Shown here one piece after another: positions 11,401 through 20,592 of a DNA stretch of 64,000 nt (within the stretch, counting starts at the first letter, position 1; the number at the start of each line of letters is the position of its first letter). Source of the DNA: Spongilla lacustris (Eukaryota; Porifera; Demospongiae; Spongillida; Spongillidae); the NCBI GenBank assembly GCA_949361645.1, contig OX442417.1:14621954-14685953 (forward strand), read 5' to 3'. The position numbers and the translations under genes were made by a program. The notes beneath the pieces were generated by a model. It was not told the origin of the DNA. It saw nothing but the letters and a program-made list of their open reading frames with translations, and did no database searches.

Positions 11401-14400
11401 GTATCTTTATGAAGGGATGTATTCGATACATCTTTCCCTAAAACTTTTATCATCTTAATTGCAGAGAGCTTAGCCTGCTCCATAACATCATCCTTTATAA
11501 ATCGATCAAGAAGTCCAACCAGAGTATCATGCAGGTCTTTACTAAGAAATGGAACCATTGGAAGATCAGTCTGGTACTTTGTAAGAAAAGGAGTAATCTC
11601 CAGAGCTATAGAAAGAAATATATTAGCCTTTACAATGAAAAGAGGGTCATCACAACAACTTGCTACTACATCAAAAGACTTGATGCGAGGATTTGGTAGC
11701 TTTCCTGATTTTACAGCTTTAACATAATTTGCTACATGTGGCCAGACTTCCAGAGCTCTTTCCACAACAGGCACATTCTCTACCCATCTATGTGAGCAAA
11801 ACTTCTTTGGAAAGACTTCACATGCTGATGCATTCACATGTATAAAATCTTCTCGTCTTGCTGGTGAATCCTTAAAGAGCCAATACAGTGAAGATAGAGA
11901 ATGCTCTATTTCCCAGCCAGACTGTGAAAAACCCAACCAGAAAGCATTATGCAAAACATGCGATCTACAGCTCCCAATATTCAGCGGGGCTCTGCCAACT
12001 TCAGTTTGAAGGTCAGTATTAAGTAATTCATACGTAGCCCAGTTCACATTTGGGCCATCCATAGAAAGCTGCACAATACCTTGTTTTCCAACTTCAATAC
12101 AGCATGACTGGAGTTCTTCAAAAAGGTGCTCAGCTGTAGCATGACCAAGAAACCTTGAAGTAAAATAATGTGTGGCTACTTGATCATCTTCCCACATGCG
12201 AATGTGGAGGTCTAGTTGTTTCATTTGCATGTGATTGTTCAAGCTTTCATCAAAAAGCAGAACATAACTATCAGCTGATTTTAACTTAGTGGACAGCAAC
12301 TCCTGCACATATGGAGCAATTCCAAATGTAGTAAGATAGGAGCACTTCTTTTCCCCACAAGCAAATTTTGATGCAATACAACTATCAGGAAACATCTTTG
12401 TAAAGAGTGTGCTACTATCCTCGGAGCTCTTGAATGAGTAGTGCTTTTCAACAACAGTCAGTGCCCAGTAGATTTCAGCAGTCAGTACAGCATTTCCCGT
12501 ACAGACAGAGTCCATGGAAGATACTGCTGCCAAAGGTGATCTACAGAAAAACGTTATTATAAAGCCAAAAACCATTCCACAACGCTCACGCGTATAGACC
12601 ATATCAATAATTAGCGGGCATCCTATCCGAAACGAATAACGCCCGCGTAATAGCATGCGCACAGCGTGATCACTGGAAGACCTTTCTACATGTACTTCAC
12701 TTGGTAGTTCTGGTGCAGCCAAGAAAGAAACAAGGTTTTCTTTGGGCTTAAGACCCATCAGGTGCGTGTGCTTCTTGCCCTTCATGTGGCTTTGCAGAGC
12801 AGCTTCACCCATGCTAGCGACATCGAATGATTTGTTACAAATCCTACAGCGCGCTTTGCTCTTGCTCGTTCGATCCGCTGCTATCCAGTTTTTATACTCT
12901 TCCTTTTGTATCCAACCCATAAAGAATACACACTTACCCATCGCCGTCAATCACTCGCACGCGCAATAGATCTACGCACGTGCACGAAGCACCTCCCACT
13001 TAACTCATAAGGTTTCAGGACGATTTTTATATCACAGAGTAGTAACCTTCGCGTATTGGCGGAAGGTCGGGCTACGCCCAACTAATCACAACGCTAGTGC
13101 ATAGCTTATACGCCAACGTGATTTTCCATACTTTTTCATATTTTTGTTCGATTTCAATACCTTTTCCAGGTCTGGAAATGGGTAGTCATTTTTAAGACAT
13201 TTTCATAAATTCCAAACCGCGTACGAACCCTGTCTATAGAAACAAAACTACCACAACCTTTTCCCGATTTGCTTCTGCATGCTGGGTTCGCTACATGAGC
13301 TGTGCGATGTAGATCATGCAAGGTCTTGGTTTTGTGCAACCTGTACCTTTTCTTTGGTTTACTCCATGCTAGGCCCTTTTTTTTTTACACTGACCGATGT
13401 TTGTATCTCAGCTATTGAATTTATTTTAGTACAAGACATGTATTATATCCATAAAAGCAACAAATAACAAAGGTGTCTAATACTTGTCTGCATTATGCCC
13501 TATTTAACTGTATACATGAGCAATCAGAAGGGGAATGCTGCATCTGTTTTGGAAACTTTGCCTTCAACCCTCTCCCCTCCTTTGAATGATGCCATTTAGT
13601 GGTAGTATGTTTTGTATACATGTATTGTATACTTCCTGTTGGTATTATTCTTGATATTCAATGTGGAAAAAAAATAACACACATTTAATGTATGCAGATT
13701 TCACGAAACAAGGAGGGATTCTAAATTATACGTGGATCACGATGGTTGCAGTCAGGGTTGCCGAAAGTCAGGCCGGGGTCCAGCCTGTGACCGGCCGGCC
13801 TGCCAGGCCGGCCTGCCAGGTCGGATAAATTGATGTTATTAATCAATTTATTAAAAATTCATGGCTAACCACAAAACATTTTGATATTATTAAACAATTT
13901 GTTAAAAATTCATACTTCTTCAGCTCCATCCGAGCGGGTGTTTTCGCGAGCTAAGCTGATTCAACAGCGCCAGAGATGGAACCTTCTCCCTCAACGTTTG
14001 GAGGCGTGTGTCATGCTGAAGCACAATGCATGGTTAATTACAAGTATATTTAGATAGCAAGCGCGCTGTTTGCATCACTGCATGTTATGTATCTCAGACT
14101 CAGTTTCTGTATCTGTAATTTGTAAATTGTAACCATTACCAGCTGATTGTAATAACTTTAAAGTGGGAAAAACCACTAAGTGAAGTGACTGGATGGGTAT
14201 AAAGGACGACGTTGGCAATTGCTATACTAAGAGCCACAAATCTGTGCATAAGAGGAAGCAGAGAGTGCAGTGCACATGCATGATGATGGGGCTGGACTAC
14301 CCACATCAGTTTATGAATAGAACATATGTTACTCTCTATCCTAAGTGAATATCAGTTTGTCTAATACACTACATTTTGGCGACGAGATTGGGATAAAATG

Positions 14401-17400
14401 TCGAAACTTGGAAGGATTGAAGAGTTCTCGCCGGAGTCAGAAATGATCTCTTCCTATTTGGAGCGCACTGAGTTGTTCTTGGTAGCAAATGACGTGGCGA
14501 ACGATAAGCGGGTAGCTGTTTTTCTGTCTGTGTTAGGTAGCAGGCATTACTCATTGTTGAGGGGTATGCTAGCTCCCAAGAAACCATCAGAGTGTTCGTT
14601 TGCTGAGTTGAGTCAAGCTCTGCGTCGTCATTATGAACCCAAGAAGCTTATCATTGTAGAAAGATTCGCGTTTTATGGTAGGAGTCAAGGTGAATCAGAA
14701 AGCGTCACCGAGTTTGAGGCGGAGCTTCGTAAGTTGGCGCTACATTGTGCCTTTGATGATTTTTTGAGTCAAGCTCTTAGGGACCGTTTAGTCTGTGGGT
14801 TAAAAGATCAGTCTATACAGAGACGGTTGCTAGCAGAGGCTGATTTAACGCTACAGAAAGCATTGGAGATTGCTCGTAGTATGGAAGCTGCTGAGAAATC
14901 AACACGACAATTGGTGCAGACAGATGTAGGGATTCAGGAAATTCATGGACAGAGAAAAGGACCAACCAGTCGGAGGAAATTATGTTGGAGGTGTGGACAG
15001 AGTTCACATTCAGAAGATAAGTGTCGATATCGTGCATTGGATTGTTATAGCTGTGGGCAAAAAGGGCATATAGCTAGGATGTGTAAAAATAGTACACAGG
15101 ATACCAAGCAGAGTAGAAAAGGGTATGCCAGATGGGTTAATGAGAGTGACAAGGAACAGGAATTAGTGGAAGATAGTGATGATGAGTGTGAAGAGGAGTT
15201 TCCTGTCCACAAAATAGGAGCTGGTAGTACAAGCCCATATTCAGTGTGGGTAAGAATTGAAGGTGTGAAGTTGCGTATGGAAGTTGACACTGGGGCAGCT
15301 GTATCAGTAGTGTCCAGTAAAACTTGGGAGAAGCTGCAGCTAAAAGTTCCTTTGTGTAAACCTGATGTTACCTTAAAAACGTATACCAACGAGGTTATGA
15401 GGTTGATTGGGGAAGCCAAGTTAAATGTGACATATGGACATGAGAAACATCTGTTACGGTTGTATGTGGTAGAAGGAAATGGACCTAGTTTGGTTGGTAG
15501 GGACTGGCTTGGTAAAATTCGGTTGAATTGGAAGAGTCTTGGCATAGGGATGGTGAGTTGCGTTGGTGTATCATCCGTAGATTCAGTGTTGCAGAAGTAT
15601 GAAGACGTGTTTGTTGAAGATGTGAGTGAGATTAAAGGATTTAAGGCCAAGTTAAGGGTTAAGGCAAATGCTGTTCCTCGTTTTCTTAGAGCAAGGCCAA
15701 TCCCTTTTGCTTTGAAGGATGCAGTAGGTAAGGAGTTAGATCGATTGGAGACTTTGGGTATTTTGCGGAAGGTAACACACAGTGCATGGGCAGCACCTAT
15801 TGTTGTGGTTCCTAAGAAAGACGGAAGGCTTCGTATCTGTGGGGATTTTAAGGTCACAGTGAATTAGGGTGTGTAACCGGTTATCAGGTTATTCGGGTTA
15901 TTCGGATATTCGCAAAAACCTATCCGTTCGAATAGTAATTTAGCATTACTCGGAAAAATCGATTATTGGATTTGTTCTATTCGAAATAACCGGTTTGTGA
16001 ATCTCCATTCGGAGGTACTTAGGTATTCGTCGTCCGCATCGACAATTTGCCCATTATTCGAATACCTTTTTATGACGATATCCGGATACGTGTACCCCGT
16101 GTTACGATATTACATGTACGATAATAATTTGAAACGTAACGTTAATTAACGTTACCATTTATATATACGTGGGGACGAGATCACATGTACGGGCAGTAAT
16201 TCGAACTAGTCAATAGATCTCCCTCGTCATGAGTCATGACGACGGACAGCTCCAGCTACAAATAAAAGTTAGTTCGCTAACTTCGCTTAGTGCATTTCGA
16301 ACTAGCTGGTTTCTTGCATAAATCTCTCTGAGCTGATATTGCCGCGATCGCATTGTATTTTTAAAACTCGCGATGGTGAAACGGAGGCTGCATGGCTGGT
16401 GGTGCGTAAACTTTATCTGTGGTTCTACTCTATTGGCATCGGGTACGATGTGACAGTGTATATCTGTAGCTAGACCTCAGCGTGGCCACGCTAACTTAGT
16501 AGGGGACACGCCCATCTAGGTATGTGGTTAGGCCAAGCGATTTAGGCCTATGTAGGTAGTTGTGGTTGTGTGCTGAGGGTGTGATGTGAGTAGCTGTGGA
16601 TGCATGCTATACTGATCTGGTGTAATGTGGGTAGTTGTAGGAGGGTGTCTGGTGTGATGGGGTAGCTGTGGTTGTGTGATGGGAGTAGCTATGGTTGTGT
16701 GCCTCATGAGGGCACTGGTGTGATAGGGGTAAGTGTGTTTGTGTGATGAGGGACATCTGGTGTTATGGTTTAGCTGTAGGGTAACTGGTGTGATGTGTAC
16801 ATTTAGGTGGCTCAGTGAGCAGAAAACCTGAATAACCTAGGTATTCGGCTGGCAAATTGTCAAAACCTATTTGGAAAAATCGATTTTCTTTTTTCAAGTA
16901 TTCGGAAAAATCGATTTTCAGATCCAGAAAAACCTGAATAATCGATTAGTGTTTTAAAAGTATTCGGAAAAATCGATTTTCATTTTTCAGGGGAGGTTAC
17001 ACACCCTACAGTGAATGCAGTATTGGACGTAGATAAATATCCACTACCAAAGCCAGATGATCTGTTTGCAGCTTTAAAGGGGGGCTTGAGATTTACTAAA
17101 TTGGACCTTAGACAAGCGTACCAACAACTAGCGTTGGAGGAAGGATCTCAGGAATTTGTTACTGTGAACACTCATCAGGGTCTCTATCAATTTACAAGGT
17201 TGCCATTTGGTGTTGCATCAGCACCAGCAATTTTTCAAAAGATCATGGATGAGATACTTCAAGGCATTTCACATGTGGTATGCTATTTGGATGACATTCT
17301 TATTTCTGGTAGTTCAGACAAGGAGCACCTGACAAACTTGGAGGAAGTGCTGAAGAGATTGAGGGAAGCTGGTGTTCATTTGTGTAAGGAAAAGTGTGTG

Positions 17401-20400
17401 TTTTGGGCGGAATCAGTAGAGTATCTGGGACATGTGGTGAGTAAAGAGGGATTACGCACAGCTGATTCCAAAGTAGAGGCAGTACTAAAAGCCAGAGCTC
17501 CTAATAACAGTGCAGAATTGCGTTCATTCCTTGGGCTGGTCCATTATTATGGAAAATTCATGCATAAATTGGCAGAGACCTTGCAACCATTGAATGCCCT
17601 ATTAAAGAAGAATGCAAGATGGGAATGGAGTTCTAGCTGTGAAGTTGCTTTCCAGCGAGTAAAGGATCAACTGGCAACAGCTCCGGTGTTGTGCCATTAT
17701 GACCCAAGTCTACCTCTTCGTCTGGCTGGTGATGCTTCTGCATATGGTGTAGGCGCAGTTCTTTCACATATTTTGAAAGATGGTTCAGAAAGACCCATTG
17801 CATATGCGTCACGGTCCTTGTCAGTTGCAGAAAAGAATTACGCGCAGTTGGAAAAAGAGGCTTTGTCATTGGTATTTGGAGTTAAGAAATTCCACCAATT
17901 TTTGTATGGAAGAAATTTTCAGTTGGTTACTGATCATAAGCCATTGACAATGATTTTTGGGTCAAAGACAGGGGTACCTCCTATAGCAGCAGCAAGATTG
18001 CAACGTTGGGCTTTGTTACTTTCTGCTTACAGTTATACCATTGTGTACAAGCCAGGAGTGAATCACAACAATGTTGATGGATTGTCTCGTCTTCCATTGA
18101 GTCAGGTGAAGCCATCTGCATTTGAAGTGCAAAACACAGATTTTACAGTATGTCAGCTTAATCTATTGCCTGTTACTGCAAAACAACTTGCTGCAGCTAC
18201 AAGATCAGATCCTGAATTATCAAGAGTGTTGCACTTTACCTTGAAAGGATGGCCAGTAGTTCACACAGAGGAATCGATGACAGTACAGTCTTATTGGGCT
18301 CGACGTAGTGAGCTGACAGTGGAGTGTGGCTGTTTGCTGTGGGGAGTAAGAGTTGTTGTGCCTTATAAATTGCAGGAGCAAGTTTTGAAGGAGCTACATG
18401 ACGGACACCCAGGCATTGTTCGCATGAAGAATTTGGCTAGAAGCTATGTGTGGTGGCCAGGTTTGGACTCGAACATTGAAGACTTAGTGAAGTCTTGTCC
18501 ACAATGTCAGGTGGCTAAAAGTGCTCCACCTAAGGCACCTCTTCATCCTTGGGTGTGGCCATCCAAACCGTGGGAACGTATCCATGTAGATTTTGCTGGG
18601 CCATTCCAAGGGAAAACATTTTTTATTGTTGTGGATGCTCACTCAAAATGGCCTGAGGTTATTCCAATGTCTACCACAACCTCTTTGGCCACTGTGGTCG
18701 AGTTGACCAAGTTGTTTGCATCGTATGGAATACCACAGCAATTAGTGTCGGATAACGGTCCGCAATTTACATCGCAAGAATTTAAAGAGTTTCTACGAAC
18801 AAATGGAGTACGACACATTCTAACAGCCCCTTACCACCCTTCATCAAATGGTGCAGCAGAGAGATTTGTTAGAACATTTAAGGAAGCCATGCATAAAAAT
18901 AAGGGCAAGTCCCTTCATGACCAGTTGATGCATTTTCTATTGTCTTATCGAGTGACACCACATGCTACCACGGGCGTTGCTCCTTGTGAATTATTTATGG
19001 GAAGACATTTACGTGTAGCATTGGATCTTTTAAGACCTGACTTGGAATCTGTTGTGGCTAAGAAACAGTTTCTTCAGAAAAATAATCATGATGGAGCAGC
19101 CACATTGAGACAGTTTATGGTTGGGCAACGGGTAATGGTGCGAAACTACAGGGAAGGACCAAAATGGGTACCAGCAATAGTGAAACAGAAGAGTGGACCT
19201 GTGTCATATGTTGTACAAATTTCTCCTACAATTTCATGGAGACGGCATGTGGATCAAATGCGTGGTTGCAGTGATAGTCCATACTGGCATGAAACAGTTA
19301 CATCTCTTCCAACAGGTGATTCCAGTGCATCATCAGAGGTAGGAAGGACAAATGATATACCAGTGGTTGATGCAACAATAGATGAGGGAGAGAGAGAGAA
19401 TGAAGTTGCAGCAGACAATTGGGATATCACAAGAGCTGAAATACCTGAGGTTAAAGACCAAGGACCTAGACGTTATCCTCAGCGAGTGCATAGACCTCCG
19501 GACCGTTATGGATGGAAATGACTTATTCATAGTAGATGGGGAAGAGTGTAGTATAATAATATTAATAATGTTATATTGTTCGCGCATGCGTAGTTTTTGT
19601 ATGTGCTATTATTATGTGTGTGCATGTGCGGCTGATGTGCCTGAGTATGGTATTTATTCCTTTGTATTAAAAAAAATAATAAAAAAATTACTATAGACAT
19701 CGCGAAATGAATTTATAATAAGTGGGTGGATCCCGGCCTGCCGGCCTGTCAGGTCACGGTCAGGCCTGCTAGGCCAAGCTAAATGTCCGGCCTGGCAGGC
19801 CGACCTGGCAGGCCGGGCTGGCCTTCAGCAACCCTGGTTGCAGTGTCTAACTGATTTAGGCTATAATATAGTATTAAGGCAGCAAACGTACCCACAGTTT
19901 ATATACAGTGGCGTAATGAGATAGCAAATTTTACGTAGCCGCAACATGCTAGTCTCGTTCTCAGACCCAATACGTTGCATGTTGCGTCACATTGGTCTGG
20001 GAACGAGACTAAAGAGTACACGCCTTCTCCGCACGTACTCTACGTGGCGGGTACTCTAAATGTAGAGTCTGACACTTAGAGTAAAACTAGTACCTGCCCT
20101 CTGAAATAACAGCTAGCACCGAACGATATATGGTCTAAGGACATATTGATAAATATTTCTGCTGACTCACCCATAACCGTCACCTTGGCAACAGGACCGT
20201 ATTTAAGCAGCAGTTGGTGGAAGTACGCCTCGTCTCCAGCCTTGGACAGATTACGCATAACATCAAACAGCGACCCAACTATTGGCAAACCTTTTGGGCC
20301 TATTCAAGGAATGTACACATGCATGCGTTTGAACGCTTTTTTTATACCCCCCGGTATAACTTACCTGGTATGTCTGAAAACGGTTTGAGTCTCTGGGCTT

Positions 20401-20497
20401 GGTCATTGGTCGCAAAGCGACGCTGCGTCAACACCCGAAGGAAACATCTGATGTGATGAACGGGCCCGGGGTTACCGGTATGTGCTAACCACGCCAT
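5468..20497 (-). CDS. Cytochrome P450 copy B, mitochondrial-clan type, 12 exons, apparently intact
   Basis: Heme-thiolate monooxygenase, probably in mitochondria and served by ferredoxin; substrate unknown. Exons (high to low): 20497-20365, 20299-20171, 10092-9951, 8027-7840, 7512-7315, 7100-7020, 6964-6873, 6251-6085, 6034-5956, 5903-5747, 5681-5623, 5581-5468. The total is 1539 nt, exactly 512 codons plus stop, with every junction GT/AG and in phase. Landmarks: arginine-rich presequence (VLTQRRFATNDQ), then GPKGLPIVGS near residue 46; WxxxR region in exon 4; I-helix AGIDTT at 317-322; ExxR about 374-377; PERW 428-431; heme loop FGFGPRSCYG with Cys about 454, followed by RRLAELE. The start was chosen at AAAATGG because it aligns with copy D. 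Intron 2 is about 10 kb of transposons; intron 11 is only 41 nt. Coordinates were derived by eye; no transcript evidence was available. Confidence 0.88.
8198..8253. repeat. Poly-G tract with hAT-like terminal sequence in intron 3 of P450 B
   Basis: CAGGGGCAGATTTAGAGG runs into ~20 G and then GGTCC/GGACC. A similar but diverged inverted end lies near 9820-9862 (CCCCTTTCCCAAAATCCTGG ATCCATTCCTG). The two may be the ends of one degraded hAT-type element into which the 9021-9758 element inserted. No clear 8-bp duplication is visible. Confidence 0.4.
8793..8945. mobile_element. MITE with CACARC-A-rich inverted ends
   Basis: A 153-bp palindromic element: CACAACAAAAAAACGCATCA at the left end and TTTTTTTTTGCTGTG at the right, with ATCAATTATTGATT-type pairing inside and a second inner hairpin (TGATTTCACAGTAAAATCAA). 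Resembles the 41847-41955 element in its ends. Non-coding. Confidence 0.7.
9021..9758 (-). mobile_element. Truncated hAT element with 8-bp TSD, carrying a C-terminal transposase fragment
   Basis: The ends are CAGGGTTGCCGAAGG and ...TTTCGGCAACCCTG. Both flanks read CCCAGACC (9013-9020 and 9759-9766), an 8-bp duplication diagnostic of hAT. The minus strand at about 9400-9627 encodes DPLVWWKMHDGQFPTIAKLA followed by FLAIPASSAPSERVFSRAKL, the hAT C-terminal dimerisation region with its ERVFS signature. The rest of the transposase is missing. Arms near both ends contain repeated CCTGSCAGGCCGG motifs. A sister copy, inverted, forms 13753-19836. It lies in intron 3 of P450 copy B. Confidence 0.88.
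10446..10832 (-). CDS. C-terminal coiled-coil part of the hAT-like transposase, after an in-frame stop
   Basis: A 128-aa frame in the same reading frame as the transposase upstream, separated only by a TAA at about 10839-10841 and a few codons. It starts around SVGGATNVPMSKKLLLSASS and continues into a charged, heptad-like helix (ILDEIDDLIAKKARMESGIA; VKEKQNEVVSLDSKLQSKLK). It most likely belongs to the same protein, so the stop is either a nonsense mutation or a natural shorter terminus. No domain name is assigned. Confidence 0.55.
   Translation of the reverse strand: MISVGGATNVPMSKKLLLSASSARQCYQRHLDEEKRHQDSDKRSTKRKAILDEIDDLIAKKARMESGIATLTKSADELAEQAEGSSKPMEFITQFNAVRRSVKEKQNEVVSLDSKLQSKLKDLETTPI
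10839..12950 (-). CDS. hAT-superfamily-like transposase
   Basis: A 703-aa open frame. The N-terminus has a BED/C2H2-like finger (CRICNKSFDVASMGEAALQS then H..KKH). The core has FDESLNNHMQMKQLDLHIRM, LSMDGPNVNW and GSCRSHVLHNAFWLGF, positioned like the first and second catalytic Asp and the C-x2-H region of hAT enzymes. The C-terminus has LLLLSHGQASVERGFSIN, resembling the dimerisation segment with the catalytic Glu. A poorly conserved stretch around residues 100-145 (RYSFRIGCPLIIDMV...) sits between TACGC|GTGAGC and TTTCTGTAG|ATC and may be a retained intron. The role would be cut-and-paste transposition in the nucleus. The stop at 10839 probably truncates it. Confidence 0.72.
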   Translation of the reverse strand: MTAMGKCVFFMGWIQKEEYKNWIAADRTSKSKARCRICNKSFDVASMGEAALQSHMKGKKHTHLMGLKPKENLVSFLAAPELPSEVHVERSSSDHAVRMLLRGRYSFRIGCPLIIDMVYTRERCGMVFGFIITFFCRSPLAAVSSMDSVCTGNAVLTAEIYWALTVVEKHYSFKSSEDSSTLFTKMFPDSCIASKFACGEKKCSYLTTFGIAPYVQELLSTKLKSADSYVLLFDESLNNHMQMKQLDLHIRMWEDDQVATHYFTSRFLGHATAEHLFEELQSCCIEVGKQGIVQLSMDGPNVNWATYELLNTDLQTEVGRAPLNIGSCRSHVLHNAFWLGFSQSGWEIEHSLSSLYWLFKDSPARREDFIHVNASACEVFPKKFCSHRWVENVPVVERALEVWPHVANYVKAVKSGKLPNPRIKSFDVVASCCDDPLFIVKANIFLSIALEITPFLTKYQTDLPMVPFLSKDLHDTLVGLLDRFIKDDVMEQAKLSAIKMIKVLGKDVSNTSLHKDTSKVNIGFVSEKLLHELKGTRKISDKDVFSVKSDTRKVLVFLVNKLLEKSPIRYGLVRNLEWLNPRALCTNQPKCVQQLTRALQILVDLHHVTAGQCDLIICQYKEFATENAANENFMSFKVGTDRLDVLFYGTLGKNTQWAELWNLSKKLLLLSHGQASVERGFSINKDVSVQNMSAQTLVAQRTI
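14398..15864 (+). CDS. Gypsy gag-protease-RT N-terminal part
   Basis: 489 residues before the insertion. The order is a Gag-like helical region (EFSPESEMISSYLERTELFL...), two CCHC zinc knuckles (CWRCGQSSHSEDKC, CYSCGQKGHIARMC at about residues 198-231), an aspartic protease with DTGA (MEVDTGAAVSVVSS), and the start of reverse transcriptase (SAWAAPIVVVPKKDGRLRIC). Gag and Pol are in a single frame with no slippage site needed. The frame stops only because the first base triplet of the inserted hAT-type element is TAG; the same frame resumes after it at 17011. It mediates retrotransposition from RNA. Apart from the insertion the reading frame looks undamaged. Confidence 0.9.
15865..17008. mobile_element. 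Non-autonomous hAT-type element, 1144 bp, TSD CAGTGAAT
   Basis: Ends TAGGGTGTGTAACC ... GGTTACACACCCTA. The 8-bp CAGTGAAT is duplicated at 15857-15864 and 17009-17016. Subterminal TTCGGAAAAATCGATTTTC units repeat on both sides. Positions 16550-16800 hold a degenerate minisatellite (GCATCTGGTGTGATG..GTAG). No coding capacity seen. A second copy of the family, carrying a 3-kb cargo, is at 49984-54234. It disrupts the Gypsy reverse transcriptase. Confidence 0.92.
17011..19521 (+). CDS. Gypsy pol: reverse transcriptase, RNase H, integrase
   Basis: 836 codons in the same frame as the upstream part. RT palm: FTKLDLRQAYQQL, LPFGVASAPAIFQ and catalytic YLDD (residues 92-95 here). RNase H: LAGDASAYGVGAVLSH. 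Integrase: zinc-binding HDGH...C-P-Q-C, then the DDE core with IHVDFAGPF, LVSDNGPQFTS and SSNGAAERFVRTFKE. No chromodomain is evident. The end is acidic/arginine-rich (RRYPQRVHRPPDRYGWK). GTG at 17011 is only the first codon after the insertion, not a real start. Synthesises and integrates the element's cDNA. Confidence 0.92.
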   Translation: MNAVLDVDKYPLPKPDDLFAALKGGLRFTKLDLRQAYQQLALEEGSQEFVTVNTHQGLYQFTRLPFGVASAPAIFQKIMDEILQGISHVVCYLDDILISGSSDKEHLTNLEEVLKRLREAGVHLCKEKCVFWAESVEYLGHVVSKEGLRTADSKVEAVLKARAPNNSAELRSFLGLVHYYGKFMHKLAETLQPLNALLKKNARWEWSSSCEVAFQRVKDQLATAPVLCHYDPSLPLRLAGDASAYGVGAVLSHILKDGSERPIAYASRSLSVAEKNYAQLEKEALSLVFGVKKFHQFLYGRNFQLVTDHKPLTMIFGSKTGVPPIAAARLQRWALLLSAYSYTIVYKPGVNHNNVDGLSRLPLSQVKPSAFEVQNTDFTVCQLNLLPVTAKQLAAATRSDPELSRVLHFTLKGWPVVHTEESMTVQSYWARRSELTVECGCLLWGVRVVVPYKLQEQVLKELHDGHPGIVRMKNLARSYVWWPGLDSNIEDLVKSCPQCQVAKSAPPKAPLHPWVWPSKPWERIHVDFAGPFQGKTFFIVVDAHSKWPEVIPMSTTTSLATVVELTKLFASYGIPQQLVSDNGPQFTSQEFKEFLRTNGVRHILTAPYHPSSNGAAERFVRTFKEAMHKNKGKSLHDQLMHFLLSYRVTPHATTGVAPCELFMGRHLRVALDLLRPDLESVVAKKQFLQKNNHDGAATLRQFMVGQRVMVRNYREGPKWVPAIVKQKSGPVSYVVQISPTISWRRHVDQMRGCSDSPYWHETVTSLPTGDSSASSEVGRTNDIPVVDATIDEGERENEVAADNWDITRAEIPEVKDQGPRRYPQRVHRPPDRYGWK
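19950..20011. repeat. Hairpin MITE, AGTCTCGTTC/CAGACC type
   Basis: TAGTCTCGTTCTCAGACCCA pairs with TTGGTCTGGGAACGAGACTA around a short loop. Sister hairpins are at 20534-20592 and, reduced, at 33570-33608. Confidence 0.7.
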
Positions 20498-20533
20498 TTT
20501 AAAACTCAGCATGCGTGTAAACATTATACATGT

Positions 20534-20592
20534 AGTCTCGTATACCCAGACCCAAATGTCCGGTTACGTACATTTGGGTCTGGGTACGAGAC
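20534..20592. repeat. Hairpin MITE, AGTCTCG/CAGACC type, in the 5' flank of P450 B
   Basis: AGTCTCGTATACCCAGACCC pairs with the complement ending GGGTACGAGAC. It lies only ~40 bp upstream of P450 B's start codon, where it may fall within promoter or 5' UTR sequence. Confidence 0.7.

Larger units (their letters stand above)
10281..13232 (-). mobile_element. hAT-like DNA transposon in intron 2 of P450 B
   Basis: Inverted ends CAGGGTTCGTAC ... GTACGAACCCTG enclose a 2952-bp element with a transposase on the minus strand. The flanks share TCTATA directly at both borders (10275-10280 and 13233-13238), a 6-bp repeat rather than the usual 8 for hAT. Either the duplication has decayed or this is a related family. 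Coding content is described separately. Confidence 0.8.
14157..19690 (+). mobile_element. Ty3/Gypsy-type LTR retroelement with incomplete ends
   Basis: The body is gag-pol in one frame. Upstream, a TATA-like GGGTATAAAGG (about 14196) and TACATTTTGGCGACGAGATT (about 14369) look like R-U5 followed by a primer-binding region. Downstream, a purine tract GATGGGGAAGAG precedes TGTAGTATAATAATATTAAT (about 19546), which looks like the start of U3. The two flanks do not match each other, so no full LTR pair is present: U3-like sequence survives at the 3' end and R-U5-like sequence at the 5' end. Element borders are inferred from where hAT sequence resumes. Confidence 0.75.
13753..19836. mobile_element. 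hAT element (8-bp TSD GTTGCAGT) split by a Gypsy retroelement
   Basis: Left end CAGGGTTGCCGAAAG, right end CAGCAACCCTG, with GTTGCAGT immediately outside both (13745-13752 and 19837-19844). The outer parts (13753-14156 and about 19690-19836) are the reverse complement of the 9021-9758 element, including the SSAPSERVFSRAKLIQ segment at about 13915-13960, here on the plus strand. Comparison with that copy shows ~35 bp of the host element missing at the Gypsy insertion point. Inserted in intron 2 of P450 B. Confidence 0.88.

Noticed and set aside
15045..15857. 270-codon minus-strand frame opposite Gypsy gag-pol
   Set aside because: Antisense shadow of a well-supported plus-strand frame with zinc knuckles and protease.
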